DNA from: Brevibacterium gallinarum
Lineage (GTDB): Bacteria > Actinomycetota > Actinomycetes > Actinomycetales > Brevibacteriaceae
NCBI RefSeq assembly: GCF_014836885.1
Contig: NZ_JACSPY010000010.1
Location: forward strand, 35,188-99,187
DNA: 64,000 bases
Direction: 5' to 3'
This document shows, in pieces, positions 41,158-50,266 of this stretch. The translations under genes and the position numbers were made by a program. The number at the start of each line of letters is the position of its first letter. Within the stretch, counting starts at the first letter, position 1. The notes beneath the pieces were generated by a model. It ran no database searches and was not told where the DNA came from. It saw only the letters and a program-made list of their open reading frames with translations.

Positions 41158-42990
41158 GAGCCCGAAGAACAGCGTCAGATCCGCCCGCATCTGCTCCAGA
41201 CGTGCCCGAGCTGCCTCGATCTGCGTGACCTCCCCGACCGCTTCGAGATAGCACTTGAGCTTCGGCTCGGTACCGGACGGGCGGATGATGACCCGGTCAC
41301 CGGCGGCGGTCAGCAGCATGATCCCGTCTGTCGGCGGCAGCTGCGCTGACCCCTCCGCCAGGTCGATCACGTCGGTGACGTCATAGCCGGCCAGCTGCGC
41401 AGGAGCCGCGGCGCGCAGCCGGGCCATCGCCTCGCCGATGAGCGAAGTGTCGGTCAGCCGGAACGTCAGCGGCTGGGTGACGAATGCCCCGTCACGCGTG
41501 CGGATGCGCTCGAGCTCATCATCGACGCTGCGGCCCTGCTCGGCCAGCGCCGAGACCAGGGAGGCGAACACGACACCAGCCGAGATGCCGTCCTTGTCGC
41601 GCACGACCTGCGGGTCGACGCAGTAGCCCAGCGCCTCCTCATAGCCGAACGCCACACCCGGGACTCGGGAGATCCACTTGAAGCCGGTGAGTGTGGCCGC
41701 ATGCTCAAGCCCGTGGGACTTCGCAGCCGCAGCCAGCGCGCGGGAGGACACGATCGAATTGGCCAGCACCGCGTCCTGCCGGCTGCAGGCGGCGATGTGC
41801 TCGCCGAGCAGCAGACCCACCTCGTCACCGGTCAGCTGCCGCCAGCCGCCAGTGCCTGACTCAGCACCGGCAGCAGGACGCACCGGCACGGCTGCAGACA
41901 TGCGGTCGGCGTCCGGGTCGTTGGCGATGATGAGATCGGCACCGACCTCATCAGCCAGCGCGACCGCGGCATCGAGGGCGCCGTCCTCCTCGGGATTGGG
42001 GAAGGTCACCGTCGGGAAGTCCGGGTCCGGCTGCTCCTGCGCGGCCACCGCATGGACATCATCGAAACCAGCGCGTTCGAGTGCCGCGCGCATCGTCGCC
42101 CCGCCGACCCCGTGCAGGCTCGTGATGACGATCCGCAGCGGTGCCGTGCGCACCGCACCCAGCCGCTGGCCGAGCGCATCGATCGAGGAGAGATAGTCCT
42201 CCACGATCTGCTCCCCGACCGTCTCCCACCCGGACTCGGCACGCGGGGTGCCTGCGACCGTGGCGATCCCGGCGATATGGGCGGCGATGAGGTCATCGAA
42301 AGGCGGGACGATCTGCGCACCGGCCCCCGCCTCGGCGGCGGCAGCAGCCTGAGCATCACCCTGCCGCTGAAGCACCACCTGGAGGGGGCGGGCGCCGAGA
42401 TAGACCTTGTACCCGTTGTCCTGCGGCGGATTGTGGCTGGCAGTCACCATGACCCCGGCATCGGCATCGAGGTGGCCGAGAGCGAAGGCGAGCACCGGTG
42501 TCGGCAGCTTGTCCGGCAGCAGCAGTGCCTGCCCACCGGCAGCAGTGACGACGGCAGCGGTGTCGCAGGCGAAATCGGCTGACCCGTAGCGGGCATCGCA
42601 GCCGATGACGACCCGGAACCCCTCACCGAGGGTCTCGCGCAGGAACCCGGCGAGCCCAGCAGCTGCGCGGATGACGACCGCCCGGTTCATCCGGTTCGGC
42701 CCGCCCCCGAGCGCCCCGCGCAGACCGGCGGTGCCGAAGGTCAGGGGAGCGGCGAACCGGTCCTCAAGCTCGGCGACCGCGGCCGGGTCAGCAGCGCTGC
42801 CGTCCGACCCGATCGCGGCCTGCAGCAGCGCGGTCAGCTCCGTGCGGGTCTGCTCATCGGGGTCATCGGCGATCCAGGACTTGACGATATCGGCGTCGAA
42901 ACCCTCAGTGAACACCGTTGGCGCAGGTGGCTGCGGAGGCTGGGCGGGCTGCGCAGGCTCGGCGGACTGCGGAGGCTGGTCGGTGCTCAT
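41155..42990 (-). CDS. Phospho-sugar mutase (PGM2-type; probable phosphopentomutase)
   Basis: The 611-residue alpha-D-phosphohexomutase-fold enzyme has the phosphoserine loop TASHNPPQDNGYKVYLG, the metal-binding DPDADRM and the sugar-binding GYEEALGY. The phosphate-binding RPSGTEPKLKCY is near the C-terminus. The NPPQDNGYKVY form is typical of PGM2-like enzymes, some of which convert ribose-1-phosphate to ribose-5-phosphate. Its one-base overlap with the purine nucleoside phosphorylase gene and its position facing deoA/deoC support a phosphopentomutase role. Phosphomannomutase or phosphoglucomutase activity is the alternative. A 75-residue N-terminal part is Pro/Gln-rich. Confidence 0.85.
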   Translation of the reverse strand: MSTDQPPQSAEPAQPAQPPQPPAPTVFTEGFDADIVKSWIADDPDEQTRTELTALLQAAIGSDGSAADPAAVAELEDRFAAPLTFGTAGLRGALGGGPNRMNRAVVIRAAAGLAGFLRETLGEGFRVVIGCDARYGSADFACDTAAVVTAAGGQALLLPDKLPTPVLAFALGHLDADAGVMVTASHNPPQDNGYKVYLGARPLQVVLQRQGDAQAAAAAEAGAGAQIVPPFDDLIAAHIAGIATVAGTPRAESGWETVGEQIVEDYLSSIDALGQRLGAVRTAPLRIVITSLHGVGGATMRAALERAGFDDVHAVAAQEQPDPDFPTVTFPNPEEDGALDAAVALADEVGADLIIANDPDADRMSAAVPVRPAAGAESGTGGWRQLTGDEVGLLLGEHIAACSRQDAVLANSIVSSRALAAAAKSHGLEHAATLTGFKWISRVPGVAFGYEEALGYCVDPQVVRDKDGISAGVVFASLVSALAEQGRSVDDELERIRTRDGAFVTQPLTFRLTDTSLIGEAMARLRAAAPAQLAGYDVTDVIDLAEGSAQLPPTDGIMLLTAAGDRVIIRPSGTEPKLKCYLEAVGEVTQIEAARARLEQMRADLTLFFGL

Positions 42991-43832
42991 CAGCCCTCCT
43001 GGGCGATCGCGCCGACGATCTCGGCGAGCAGCCGCGAGATCCGCGGGCCTGCGGCCTTACCGGCGGCGATGACCTCAGAGTGGTCAAGCGGTTCGGCGCT
43101 GACACCGGCGGCGAGGTTCGTCACAAGCGAGATGCCGAGGATCTCAAGCCCCGCCTCACGGGCCGCGATCGCCTCGAGCGCCGTCGACATGCCGACGAGA
43201 TCGGCTCCGAGAACACCGGCCATCTTCACCTCAGCCGGGGTCTCATAGTGGGGCCCGCGGAACTGCGCGTACACACCCTCAGGCAGGTCGGCGTCGATCG
43301 AGCGAGCGAGCTCACGCAGCCGGGAGGAGTACAGGTCGGTCAGGTCGACGAACGTCGCACCCTCCAGCGGGGAGGCGGCGGTGAGGTTGATGTGATCGGA
43401 GATGAGCACCGGGGTGCCCGGGCCCCATTCCGGGTTGAGTCCGCCGCAGCCGTTGGTGAGCACGAGCGACCGGCAGCCGGCGGCTGCTGCGGTGCGCACA
43501 CCGTGGGCGACGGCGCGCACACCGCGGTCTTCGTAGAAGTGGGTGCGAGCCCCGAGCACAAGTGCGTGCTTGGCAGCCGCGCCGGAGCCGGTGCCGTTGA
43601 TGCGCAGGGTGCGCAGGGTGCCGCCGTGACCGGCGACGACAGGGGAGTGGAAGCCGGGCACCTCGGCGGCCGGCACCTCGGAGATGGTCTCGCCGATGAG
43701 CTCGGCGGCCTCGCCCCAGCCCGAGCCCAGGACGAGGGCGATGTCGTGGTGGTCGATGCCGGCGGCCTCGTTGATGACGGTGGCTGCCTGCGTGGCGGCG
43801 GCGGTAGGATCGCTGATGTGTGAGTCGCTCAT
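42990..43832 (-). CDS. Purine-nucleoside phosphorylase
   Basis: PNP splits purine nucleosides with phosphate into base and (deoxy)ribose-1-phosphate. The 280-residue trimeric-type enzyme has the phosphate loop VLGSGWGEAAE, the substrate segments ARTHFYED and TNGCGGLNPEWGPG, YAQFRGPHYETPAE, and the base-binding GISLVTNLAAG with its Asn. GMSTALEAIAAREAGLEIL follows the family pattern. TAATCT lies 6 bases before ATG 43832, suggesting leaderless initiation. The stop overlaps the phosphomutase ATG by one base, so product and next enzyme are coupled. Confidence 0.93.
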   Translation of the reverse strand: MSDSHISDPTAAATQAATVINEAAGIDHHDIALVLGSGWGEAAELIGETISEVPAAEVPGFHSPVVAGHGGTLRTLRINGTGSGAAAKHALVLGARTHFYEDRGVRAVAHGVRTAAAAGCRSLVLTNGCGGLNPEWGPGTPVLISDHINLTAASPLEGATFVDLTDLYSSRLRELARSIDADLPEGVYAQFRGPHYETPAEVKMAGVLGADLVGMSTALEAIAAREAGLEILGISLVTNLAAGVSAEPLDHSEVIAAGKAAGPRISRLLAEIVGAIAQEG

Positions 43833-43838
43833 GGTCTG

Positions 43839-43844
43839 AGATTA
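43839..43844 (-). promoter_or_regulatory. -10 box (TAATCT) of a leaderless promoter for PNP-phosphomutase
   Basis: On the minus strand TAATCT ends 6 bases before the ATG at 43832. It lies in the divergent gap shared with the GNAT gene. Confidence 0.5.
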
Positions 43845-43890
43845 TCAGCGGGGCTCGCCGCCTGCCGGAACAGAGGAAAGGAACGCGCCC

Positions 43891-44850
43891 GTGCACATCC
43901 GACCCTTCACCGACGGTGATGACCTGCGACTCAACGACGTCTTCCACGACGCCGCGAACCCTGCTGAGCATGCCGCGCGCAACCTCTTCCGCGCCGACTC
44001 CGAGTCCCCGCTCTCCCGCTGCGTCGTCGCCTCGCTCGGCGACGAGACTCCCGGGGCCGAGGTGCTCATCGGCGCTGCTGCGATCGCCGCCTCCCCAGCA
44101 CATCCTCGTCGTGCGTGGGCGCATGTCGAGGTCGCTGAGCCCGAACGTCGCCGAGGTGTCGGTGCGGCTCTGCTGCAGGCCGCTCGCGAGGCGGCGGCCG
44201 GCACGGATCTGATCGACCTGCCGCTGCGCGGACGGGTGGCCGCCGGTTCTGTCGGTGCAGCGGCTGCCGCGAGTCAGGGTGCCGACCTGCTGTTCACCAC
44301 GCGGGTCATCACGGTCAAGCCCTCGGCACTCGGTGGGCTGGGCGCTGACCGGCTGGAGGACTTCGAGGTCACCGCCACCGGTTCGGTGGCGCTCACGCAG
44401 GCGTTTGCGGCTTGGTATGCGGGCGTCAACGCCGCCGACCCGGCGGCTGAGATGTCGCTCGGCGAGGTCAACCGCCGGTTCCTCTCCGAACCGACCGGCG
44501 CCCACGGTGCTGCGCTCATGCGCCGTGACGGCGAGGTCTCGGCGTTCGCGGTCTCCTACCCGCACGAGGACGGCGCCACCGAGCTCACCCTCGCTGCCGC
44601 CTATGACGGCAAGATCGGCCTCGCCAACCGGGGTGAGAACGCCGCTGATTTCACCGTCGACCGCAATGATCCCGGCTTCCAGGCCGGCCTCGAGGACACC
44701 GGTGCACTGCTGGCCCGCCTGTCGACCGACACCGAGGTCGTCGTCGAGGTCACCGACGAGATGCCGGTCGTCTCCGAGCTCATGGACGGGCTCATCTCCG
44801 CAGGGGTCGCCGAGGTGCTCTACACCTACGAGACGATCTCACTTTCCTGA
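43891..44850 (+). CDS. Double-domain GNAT acetyltransferase
   Basis: The 319-residue protein has two GNAT-like halves. The first (residues 1-150) carries the acetyl-CoA loop VEVAEPERRRGVGAALLQAA. The second half (about 165-319) lacks an obvious acetyl-CoA loop and ends in VAEVLYTYETISLS. GTG 43891 is preceded by AGAGGAAAGGA. The last 25 bases overlap the 3' end of the convergent EccC-like gene. Substrate is unknown; some paired-GNAT proteins act on small amino compounds. Confidence 0.78.
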   Translation: MHIRPFTDGDDLRLNDVFHDAANPAEHAARNLFRADSESPLSRCVVASLGDETPGAEVLIGAAAIAASPAHPRRAWAHVEVAEPERRRGVGAALLQAAREAAAGTDLIDLPLRGRVAAGSVGAAAAASQGADLLFTTRVITVKPSALGGLGADRLEDFEVTATGSVALTQAFAAWYAGVNAADPAAEMSLGEVNRRFLSEPTGAHGAALMRRDGEVSAFAVSYPHEDGATELTLAAAYDGKIGLANRGENAADFTVDRNDPGFQAGLEDTGALLARLSTDTEVVVEVTDEMPVVSELMDGLISAGVAEVLYTYETISLS

Positions 44851-47800
44851 CCGGCAGCAGACCGGACGTCGACGGGCAGGGCGAGTGACCCGGAGACGAA
44901 CCACGCCCAGCCTGCAGGCGGCAGCGGCAGATCCCGCATTCCCAGCGCTGCCAGCTCAGCCGGTTGCCGCAGTCCGAGCAGCAGCTGCGGACCCGTCTTC
45001 GTCACGGCACCCAGCGGAGAGCTGTAGGGCAGCTGGGCTGTCAGCGGATAGCTGATCGCTAAGTACTGTGCCGAAGCGGCACGTGCGGCGGCAGCCGGGT
45101 CTGCTTCGTGTGCGTCGATGAGCGCCATGACCTCCGGGGACTGACCGTCGGCCGGTGGCTGCGCGAGGTCTGCCAACAGCGGATGGCAGAGTTCTGCTGG
45201 GCCGCGGACGGTGAGCGCAGGCCCGTCGACATCCGGGGCCCAGATGATGTCCTCACCGAGTGGTCCCTGCCCGAGGCTGAATGACACCGCTCCGGCCGCG
45301 GTACGCTGGAACCCTCCGATATCGCATCCACCGGGCCCGACCGTACTGACCTGGTCTGCCCGGCTCGCTTGGCCCGCCCGGCCTGCCCGGCCCATCTGGC
45401 CAATCAGATCAGCCTCGTCCATCTGACCACCGACCGGTGGGTCGGTGTCAGGCTCCACGAACTGAACGGCCACGCCCTCTCGTGCGTTCGCCGGCGCTGG
45501 CTGGCTGCGCGCCACCGGCCCGAGCACGACGGCACGACCGGGCGGCCACACACCAGCGAAGCGCCCAGCAGGCAGACCGTAATGGAGTGAGTCCTGGGCA
45601 TCATTGGTCGGGAAGACGATCCGGGTGGCAGCCCGTGCGGCGATCGGGGAGTGGAGGAACCGGCGACCTGCCACCACGACGAACATCGGCGCTGCCGCCC
45701 CTCCGGCGGTCAGCAGCTGCGCGAGCCTGTCCAATCGTCGCGACGTCTCATGCCGGGCTGTCAGTGCCTCGTAGTCATCGATGCACAGGCAGACACCGGC
45801 TGGGTTGAAAGCACCGAGGTCGAAGAGCGCGAGCAGATACTCCAGCGTCCACGGGTGATCGTGGCTGAACGTCACAAACTGCGAACCGGCCACAGCGGAG
45901 GCGCTGGGCGGTCCGGATGACAGCATGATCACCGACTTCCCGTGCGCTGCAGCCGCCTGCCCGCACCGCAGCAGCACACTCGTCGCTCCTGCGCCGCTGC
46001 CGCCGGTGATGATGACGGACCCATCACGGCCAGGGTCGTATCGCCACGGCTCTGAGACCCCGTCATCGGGGAAGTCGAGGATCCCCAGCAGCGCGGGATC
46101 TCCGTCATCTGCCGCGCGCACCGGCAGCGGCGGTGGGATGACCGTATGCGGGGCAGGCAAGCGGCGCGCGGCCTCTAGTGAGGCGTCGGCAAGTGCGCTG
46201 ACGGTCAGCGCCGGCGGCTGCGGTGGTGGCACGAACCGCAGCCGAACACAGCCGGCCGTCACACCTCGCGGCGCTGACGGCCCGTCACCCAGGCGCGTCC
46301 ACTGCACCTCGCAGTGCTCAGCCTCCCCACCACCGGCACCTGCCGCATCCGTCTGTGCCCCCGCCTCGTCAGCGGTGATGTCGATGGTCGCCGTGCGAAA
46401 CGGGACCGGCGCACCGCCGTCGCTGAGGAACCCGAGACCCGGCTGCTCGGGTGGGATGGCGGCAGCGTCCTCACATTCGATGACCTCGCGCGAATCGACG
46501 CCATCGCGCACCCGCAGCGCGATGCGCAGATTGATATTGGCTTTCATCCGCGGGGTGACGATCCCGGCCGGCCGCTGGGTCGCGAGGACAACGTGGATGC
46601 CCAGTGACCGGCCCACCGCTGTCAGCGACTCGAGCACCTCGGTGCCGGCCGGATGCTCGGTGATGAGTGCATGGAACTCGTCGATGATGACGACCAGGCG
46701 CGGCAGCGGCTGCACCGGCGTTTTTCTGCCGGCGCCTGAGTTGAACGCTTCGATGTCAGCCGCGCCGTGCTCGGCGAGCAGCCGCTCCCGGCGCAGGATC
46801 TCAGCTCCGAGGTTGCGCAGCGTGCGCATCCCGGCCGCCGGGTCGAGGTTGCTCACCACCGCATCGGTGTGAGCGAACGCGGAGAAGGGCGCGAAAGCCG
46901 CCCCGCCTTTGAAGTCGATGAGGACGAAGCGCAGCTCGGCGCTGCTGAATCGGGCCGCCAGCGATGCGATCCACGTCTGGAGCAGCACCGACTTGCCGCT
47001 GCCTGTCGTACCGGCCAGCAGCGCATGCGGGCCGGAGGCGAACAGGTCGATGAGTGCGGCCCCGCCCGGCCCGCGCCCGAGCGGCACCGCCGACCGGTCA
47101 CCGGCGGCATCAGCAGTTCCACCGGGGTGCTCCTGCCCGTCGAGCAGTTCGCCGAGCGTGCACTCCTGCTGCCAGTCGGGCAGGGGCGGCTGCCATGCCC
47201 GGTTGAGGGCGAGGAACCGTTCGGGGCGCATCCGCGTCGGCTCGATCTCGCCGGTGAGCGGACGGGGGAGGTCTTCGGGGGCCTGTGCCGGAACCTGGAG
47301 GCGTGCCGCACCGTCGTCGCTCACACGCAGCAGCCACGTCTCGACGCTGCGGCCCCGGTCGCCGCCTGGCCCGATCTGCACCTCCAGCTGCTGCCCGGCA
47401 TCTGCTGCTGGCCGGCCGGTCACTTCGACGAATTCCTCCTCGTCGGGCGCCGTCAGGGGCAGTGCCGCCAGCTCCGGACAGACGGTGAGCAGCTGCGCTG
47501 TCGTCAGCTGGATGGCGAGACCTCGGCTGGTGAGCTGGGAGAGCAGCGCCCGCAGCACCGCAGCGACCTGCACCAGCGGCCCCTCGACCTGGAGGCGCTG
47601 GAGCGTGAGGTCGATGATGACCGGCACGGTGTCAGCCGCCGAGTAGTGGCGCTGCCCGAACTGCGCACCCGCCGACAGGTGCTCATCGAGCTGCCGGCGT
47701 TCTGCCAGAGCTAGCGGATCCTCCGTCGCCGAGGCGGTGGTCTCCTGTGCCGTGATGGGAATGTCCCGGACACCGCCGGGCAGCAGCGCGGAACCCAGTC

Positions 47801-48761
47801 CGATCGTCGTCTCCCCGCCGGTGAGTCTGCGCCGGTGGACGGCATCGAGCGCCTGCTGGTTGGACTCAGCCAAGCGGCGCAGACAGTCCCGCACCGCTGC
47901 CCGGTAGTCCCGGCAGGCGCGCAGCACGTCACGCCGGTAGCGGTTCCGGCCGGTGAGGTACATGATCCCGGCGGTGACCGGACCGGAGATGCTGAAGAGC
48001 AGGAACATCCACATCTGTGTGAAGACTGCTAAGGCGATGCCGATCGCAATCGGTGCTGCGTACATCAGCCAGGAGGGTGCACGCGGGCGGGCGACGGTGG
48101 CGATCCGCGGCCAGCCGACAGGTGCCGTGGTGGTCGACTGACCGGTGTGTGAGAGCGTCTGCGGAGGAATGAGGCGGGCAGCGGTGCTGCCGAACGCCGT
48201 CACGGCAGCGGTGGCCGCCAGCGGGATGCTGCGCATACCGCCCGATTCGCTCACCTGGATGCCCGAGGGTGCGTTGTGCAAGGTGAGCAGCTCCCGCGAC
48301 AGATACGGGTCGGCCAGTGCGATATCGGCCGCAGGCGTCCGTCCCATCGTCCACGCTCCGATCGGCAGCGGGTGCGCGAAACCGGAATCCGGGCCGCTGA
48401 GGTATTCGATGATGCCGGTGCGTTCGGCCGGCAGCACCGCGACGGGGGCGAGATGGTCGGCAGCCGGGCCAGGCGGAGGTGCGGCGACCGCATCGTCGCA
48501 GGCAGGCTCATCATCGAAGATGACCAAGGTGGCTGCCGCTGCCTGCGCCCAGGTGCGCCACGGGTCGGTGAGCACCGGCGGCGGCTCGGCCCCGCAGGGC
48601 ACGACGCGCGGCGGGCCGGTCAGGTGGCCCAACCCGACGCGCGGCAGGAAGTCATCGAGGAACGCATCGAGCACCGATTCGGCCGTCGGCCGCCCAGCGG
48701 CGACCACGCGCGCACTGTGCAGCGAGAACTCGGCGATGACGTAGACGATTCCACTCGGCAT
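44826..48761 (-). CDS. FHA-domain EccC/FtsK-SpoIIIE-type ATPase
   Basis: The 1311-residue protein resembles type VII secretion (ESX/T7SS) EccC ATPases. An N-terminal FHA phosphothreonine-binding domain lies at about 130-180 (WTMGRTPAADIALADPYLSR). Two membrane helices lie near 230-275. A first FtsK-type ATPase has Walker A GTTGSGKS near residue 583, LIDFKGGAAF, and Walker B VVIIDEFHAL. A second ATPase fold has a degenerate GGSGAGATS near 919 and CIDDYEAL near 992. A third C-terminal region is more divergent, with a repetitive Gly/Arg/Ala linker (GRAGRAGQASRADQ). No WXG100 or other ESX genes are in the window. Leaderless start at 48761. Confidence 0.85.
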   Translation of the reverse strand: MPSGIVYVIAEFSLHSARVVAAGRPTAESVLDAFLDDFLPRVGLGHLTGPPRVVPCGAEPPPVLTDPWRTWAQAAAATLVIFDDEPACDDAVAAPPPGPAADHLAPVAVLPAERTGIIEYLSGPDSGFAHPLPIGAWTMGRTPAADIALADPYLSRELLTLHNAPSGIQVSESGGMRSIPLAATAAVTAFGSTAARLIPPQTLSHTGQSTTTAPVGWPRIATVARPRAPSWLMYAAPIAIGIALAVFTQMWMFLLFSISGPVTAGIMYLTGRNRYRRDVLRACRDYRAAVRDCLRRLAESNQQALDAVHRRRLTGGETTIGLGSALLPGGVRDIPITAQETTASATEDPLALAERRQLDEHLSAGAQFGQRHYSAADTVPVIIDLTLQRLQVEGPLVQVAAVLRALLSQLTSRGLAIQLTTAQLLTVCPELAALPLTAPDEEEFVEVTGRPAADAGQQLEVQIGPGGDRGRSVETWLLRVSDDGAARLQVPAQAPEDLPRPLTGEIEPTRMRPERFLALNRAWQPPLPDWQQECTLGELLDGQEHPGGTADAAGDRSAVPLGRGPGGAALIDLFASGPHALLAGTTGSGKSVLLQTWIASLAARFSSAELRFVLIDFKGGAAFAPFSAFAHTDAVVSNLDPAAGMRTLRNLGAEILRRERLLAEHGAADIEAFNSGAGRKTPVQPLPRLVVIIDEFHALITEHPAGTEVLESLTAVGRSLGIHVVLATQRPAGIVTPRMKANINLRIALRVRDGVDSREVIECEDAAAIPPEQPGLGFLSDGGAPVPFRTATIDITADEAGAQTDAAGAGGGEAEHCEVQWTRLGDGPSAPRGVTAGCVRLRFVPPPQPPALTVSALADASLEAARRLPAPHTVIPPPLPVRAADDGDPALLGILDFPDDGVSEPWRYDPGRDGSVIITGGSGAGATSVLLRCGQAAAAHGKSVIMLSSGPPSASAVAGSQFVTFSHDHPWTLEYLLALFDLGAFNPAGVCLCIDDYEALTARHETSRRLDRLAQLLTAGGAAAPMFVVVAGRRFLHSPIAARAATRIVFPTNDAQDSLHYGLPAGRFAGVWPPGRAVVLGPVARSQPAPANAREGVAVQFVEPDTDPPVGGQMDEADLIGQMGRAGRAGQASRADQVSTVGPGGCDIGGFQRTAAGAVSFSLGQGPLGEDIIWAPDVDGPALTVRGPAELCHPLLADLAQPPADGQSPEVMALIDAHEADPAAAARAASAQYLAISYPLTAQLPYSSPLGAVTKTGPQLLLGLRQPAELAALGMRDLPLPPAGWAWFVSGSLALPVDVRSAAGQESEIVS

Positions 48762-48767
48762 GACAGC

Positions 48768-48773
48768 ACGGTA
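48768..48773 (-). promoter_or_regulatory. -10 box (TACCGT) of a leaderless promoter for the EccC-like gene
   Basis: On the minus strand TACCGT ends 6 bases before the ATG at 48761. A dispersed-motif near-copy lies at 48877-48887, upstream of it. Confidence 0.5.
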
Positions 48774-48894
48774 GGAGCGACGGCACCCTGCCGGTCAGCA
48801 CGACGAGCATGCTGTGGACGACCGGGCGCGTCCACACCCGTGCGCACGCCAGCCCGCTCAGCTGTCCACAGCCAGCCACCGCCTCGGCGGCGGC

Positions 48895-49356
48895 TCACCG
48901 GTCGAGACGCAGACCGCCACGGGAGGTGGCCGCAGCCTCGAGCGGAATCCCGTCGGGGACGAACGGTGAGAGCGCCACCGGCCGGAACCGCGTCGTGATC
49001 GTCACCTCGACAGTCGAATCATCGACCGCCCGCCCGCGCACGCCCACCCGCTGAAACCGCTCAGAGCGCGGCACCTGCCGCAGGTAGTCATGGGCCCGGG
49101 CCTGCACCTCGGCGTCGGAGAACTCGATCCGCGGTCCCGAGCCCTGATAGGAGGGCTGGAAGCTGTCAGCGGCGCTGAGCGCAGCCGAGTCCGCCAGCGC
49201 GTAGAGCTTGCGCTGGGCGAGGTAGATGTCGCTGATGACAACGGCGAGGAAGATGAGCGCCAGGCCGATCGCGGTGAACCCGATCGCCAGCGGCGTGATT
49301 GACCCGTCATCGTCGCCGAACCTGAGTTTCCGGCGCTTCCGGATGCCGGCGTTCAT
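48895..49356 (-). CDS. TadG-like pilus assembly protein
   Basis: The 153-residue protein has a basic N-terminus, then DDGSITPLAIGFTAIGLALIF, the single membrane helix typical of TadE/TadG proteins, and SDIYLAQRKLYALADSAALS. The rest is a small strand-rich extracellular domain. ATG 49356 overlaps the upstream TadE stop by four bases; the longer frame contains only TadE-antisense sequence. It is the last gene of the Tad run (CpaF-TadB-TadC-pilin-TadE-TadE-TadG) and likely a minor pilin or assembly factor. Confidence 0.8.
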   Translation of the reverse strand: MNAGIRKRRKLRFGDDDGSITPLAIGFTAIGLALIFLAVVISDIYLAQRKLYALADSAALSAADSFQPSYQGSGPRIEFSDAEVQARAHDYLRQVPRSERFQRVGVRGRAVDDSTVEVTITTRFRPVALSPFVPDGIPLEAAATSRGGLRLDR

Positions 49357-49817
49357 GGCTGTCCGCCTGCCGCGCGGTGCGGGTAGATGACGTCGGAGTG
49401 CTCCGCAGTGACCGTCAGGTGCGGGGTGCGCTGCGGGCCGAAGATCGCCGGCACACCGGGGACCGGGATGCGCGCGCGGACGTGCGCGGTGACGATGTCC
49501 CCGGCTTCGGTGCACGAGTCCGAGCAGCGGAAGGTCACATCATAGGTGGCGTCCTCGACACCGAAATCGGCGAAGTGCAGCTGCGCCAGCGCCTCTGCCC
49601 GGGCCTGCGCGCTGTCGGGGTGCTCGGCCGCCACGCGAGCGGCGTTGATCGCCGTTGTGTTCGTCGCGTAGGACCCGGCCTGCAGGTGCCCGAGGGTGAG
49701 GATGAGGTAGATGAGCGGGATCAGCAGCACGACCGAGGCGAAGATGAACTCGATCGGCGCGGTTCCCTCATCGTCGCTCAGCTGCCGGCGCAGCCCAGAC
49801 ATCACCGGCCGCCTCAT
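49353..49817 (-). CDS. TadE-like pilus assembly protein
   Basis: The 154-residue protein has the TadE signature: a charged start ending in DDEGTAPIEFIFASVVLLIP, where the Glu of PIEF is the pseudopilin-type residue, followed by a helix. The mature domain holds two cysteines close together (RCSDSC). It overlaps the neighbouring genes on both sides by four bases. The role is likely as a minor pseudopilin of the Flp/Tad pilus. Confidence 0.82.
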   Translation of the reverse strand: MRRPVMSGLRRQLSDDEGTAPIEFIFASVVLLIPLIYLILTLGHLQAGSYATNTTAINAARVAAEHPDSAQARAEALAQLHFADFGVEDATYDVTFRCSDSCTEAGDIVTAHVRARIPVPGVPAIFGPQRTPHLTVTAEHSDVIYPHRAAGGQP

Positions 49818-50266
49818 CCGTCGATGTCCTCAACGAGGGCGCGGCCGCTGAGCTGCCAGGTGCCGGTGGGCCCCAGCAGCCCGATGACCGGCACGGGCGT
49901 GGTGACGGTGACGGTGACGATGTCCTCTCCGCCGTGGGTGCTGTAGTCGACGTCGATGCGTTCGGCGTAGCGGCTGCTGACCGCCTCGCTGATGAGCTGC
50001 TGCGTCAGTTCGGCTCCTTCCCGTGGCGCGGCATCAGGCAGGGAGGCGAGCCGGGCCCCGGCGACAGCGGAGTCGATGACGGTGTTGCGCACATGCATCG
50101 CCAGGCCCAGCTGGATGACGGCGAGGAACACCAGGCTCAGCAGGGCGGCCACCATGACGAACTCTGCGACCGCGACACCGGCGTCGCTGCTTCGACCGAG
50201 TCCGCGACTGCGGTGGCTGCTGTGAGAGGCGCCCGGGCGGCTTACAGCTGTGCGGGTCACGCTCAC
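49814..50266 (-). CDS. Second TadE-like pilus assembly protein
   Basis: The 150-residue protein has a basic, Ser-rich leader, then DAGVAVAEFVMVAALLSLVF, the TadE helix with the conserved Glu at AEF, and a strand-rich domain (GEDIVTVTVTTPVPVIGLLG). The GTG at 50266 overlaps the stop of the pilin-like gene by four bases (GTGA). The upstream in-frame extension is antisense noise. It is probably processed by a type IV prepilin peptidase, which is not encoded in this window. Confidence 0.8.
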   Translation of the reverse strand: MSVTRTAVSRPGASHSSHRSRGLGRSSDAGVAVAEFVMVAALLSLVFLAVIQLGLAMHVRNTVIDSAVAGARLASLPDAAPREGAELTQQLISEAVSSRYAERIDVDYSTHGGEDIVTVTVTTPVPVIGLLGPTGTWQLSGRALVEDIDG

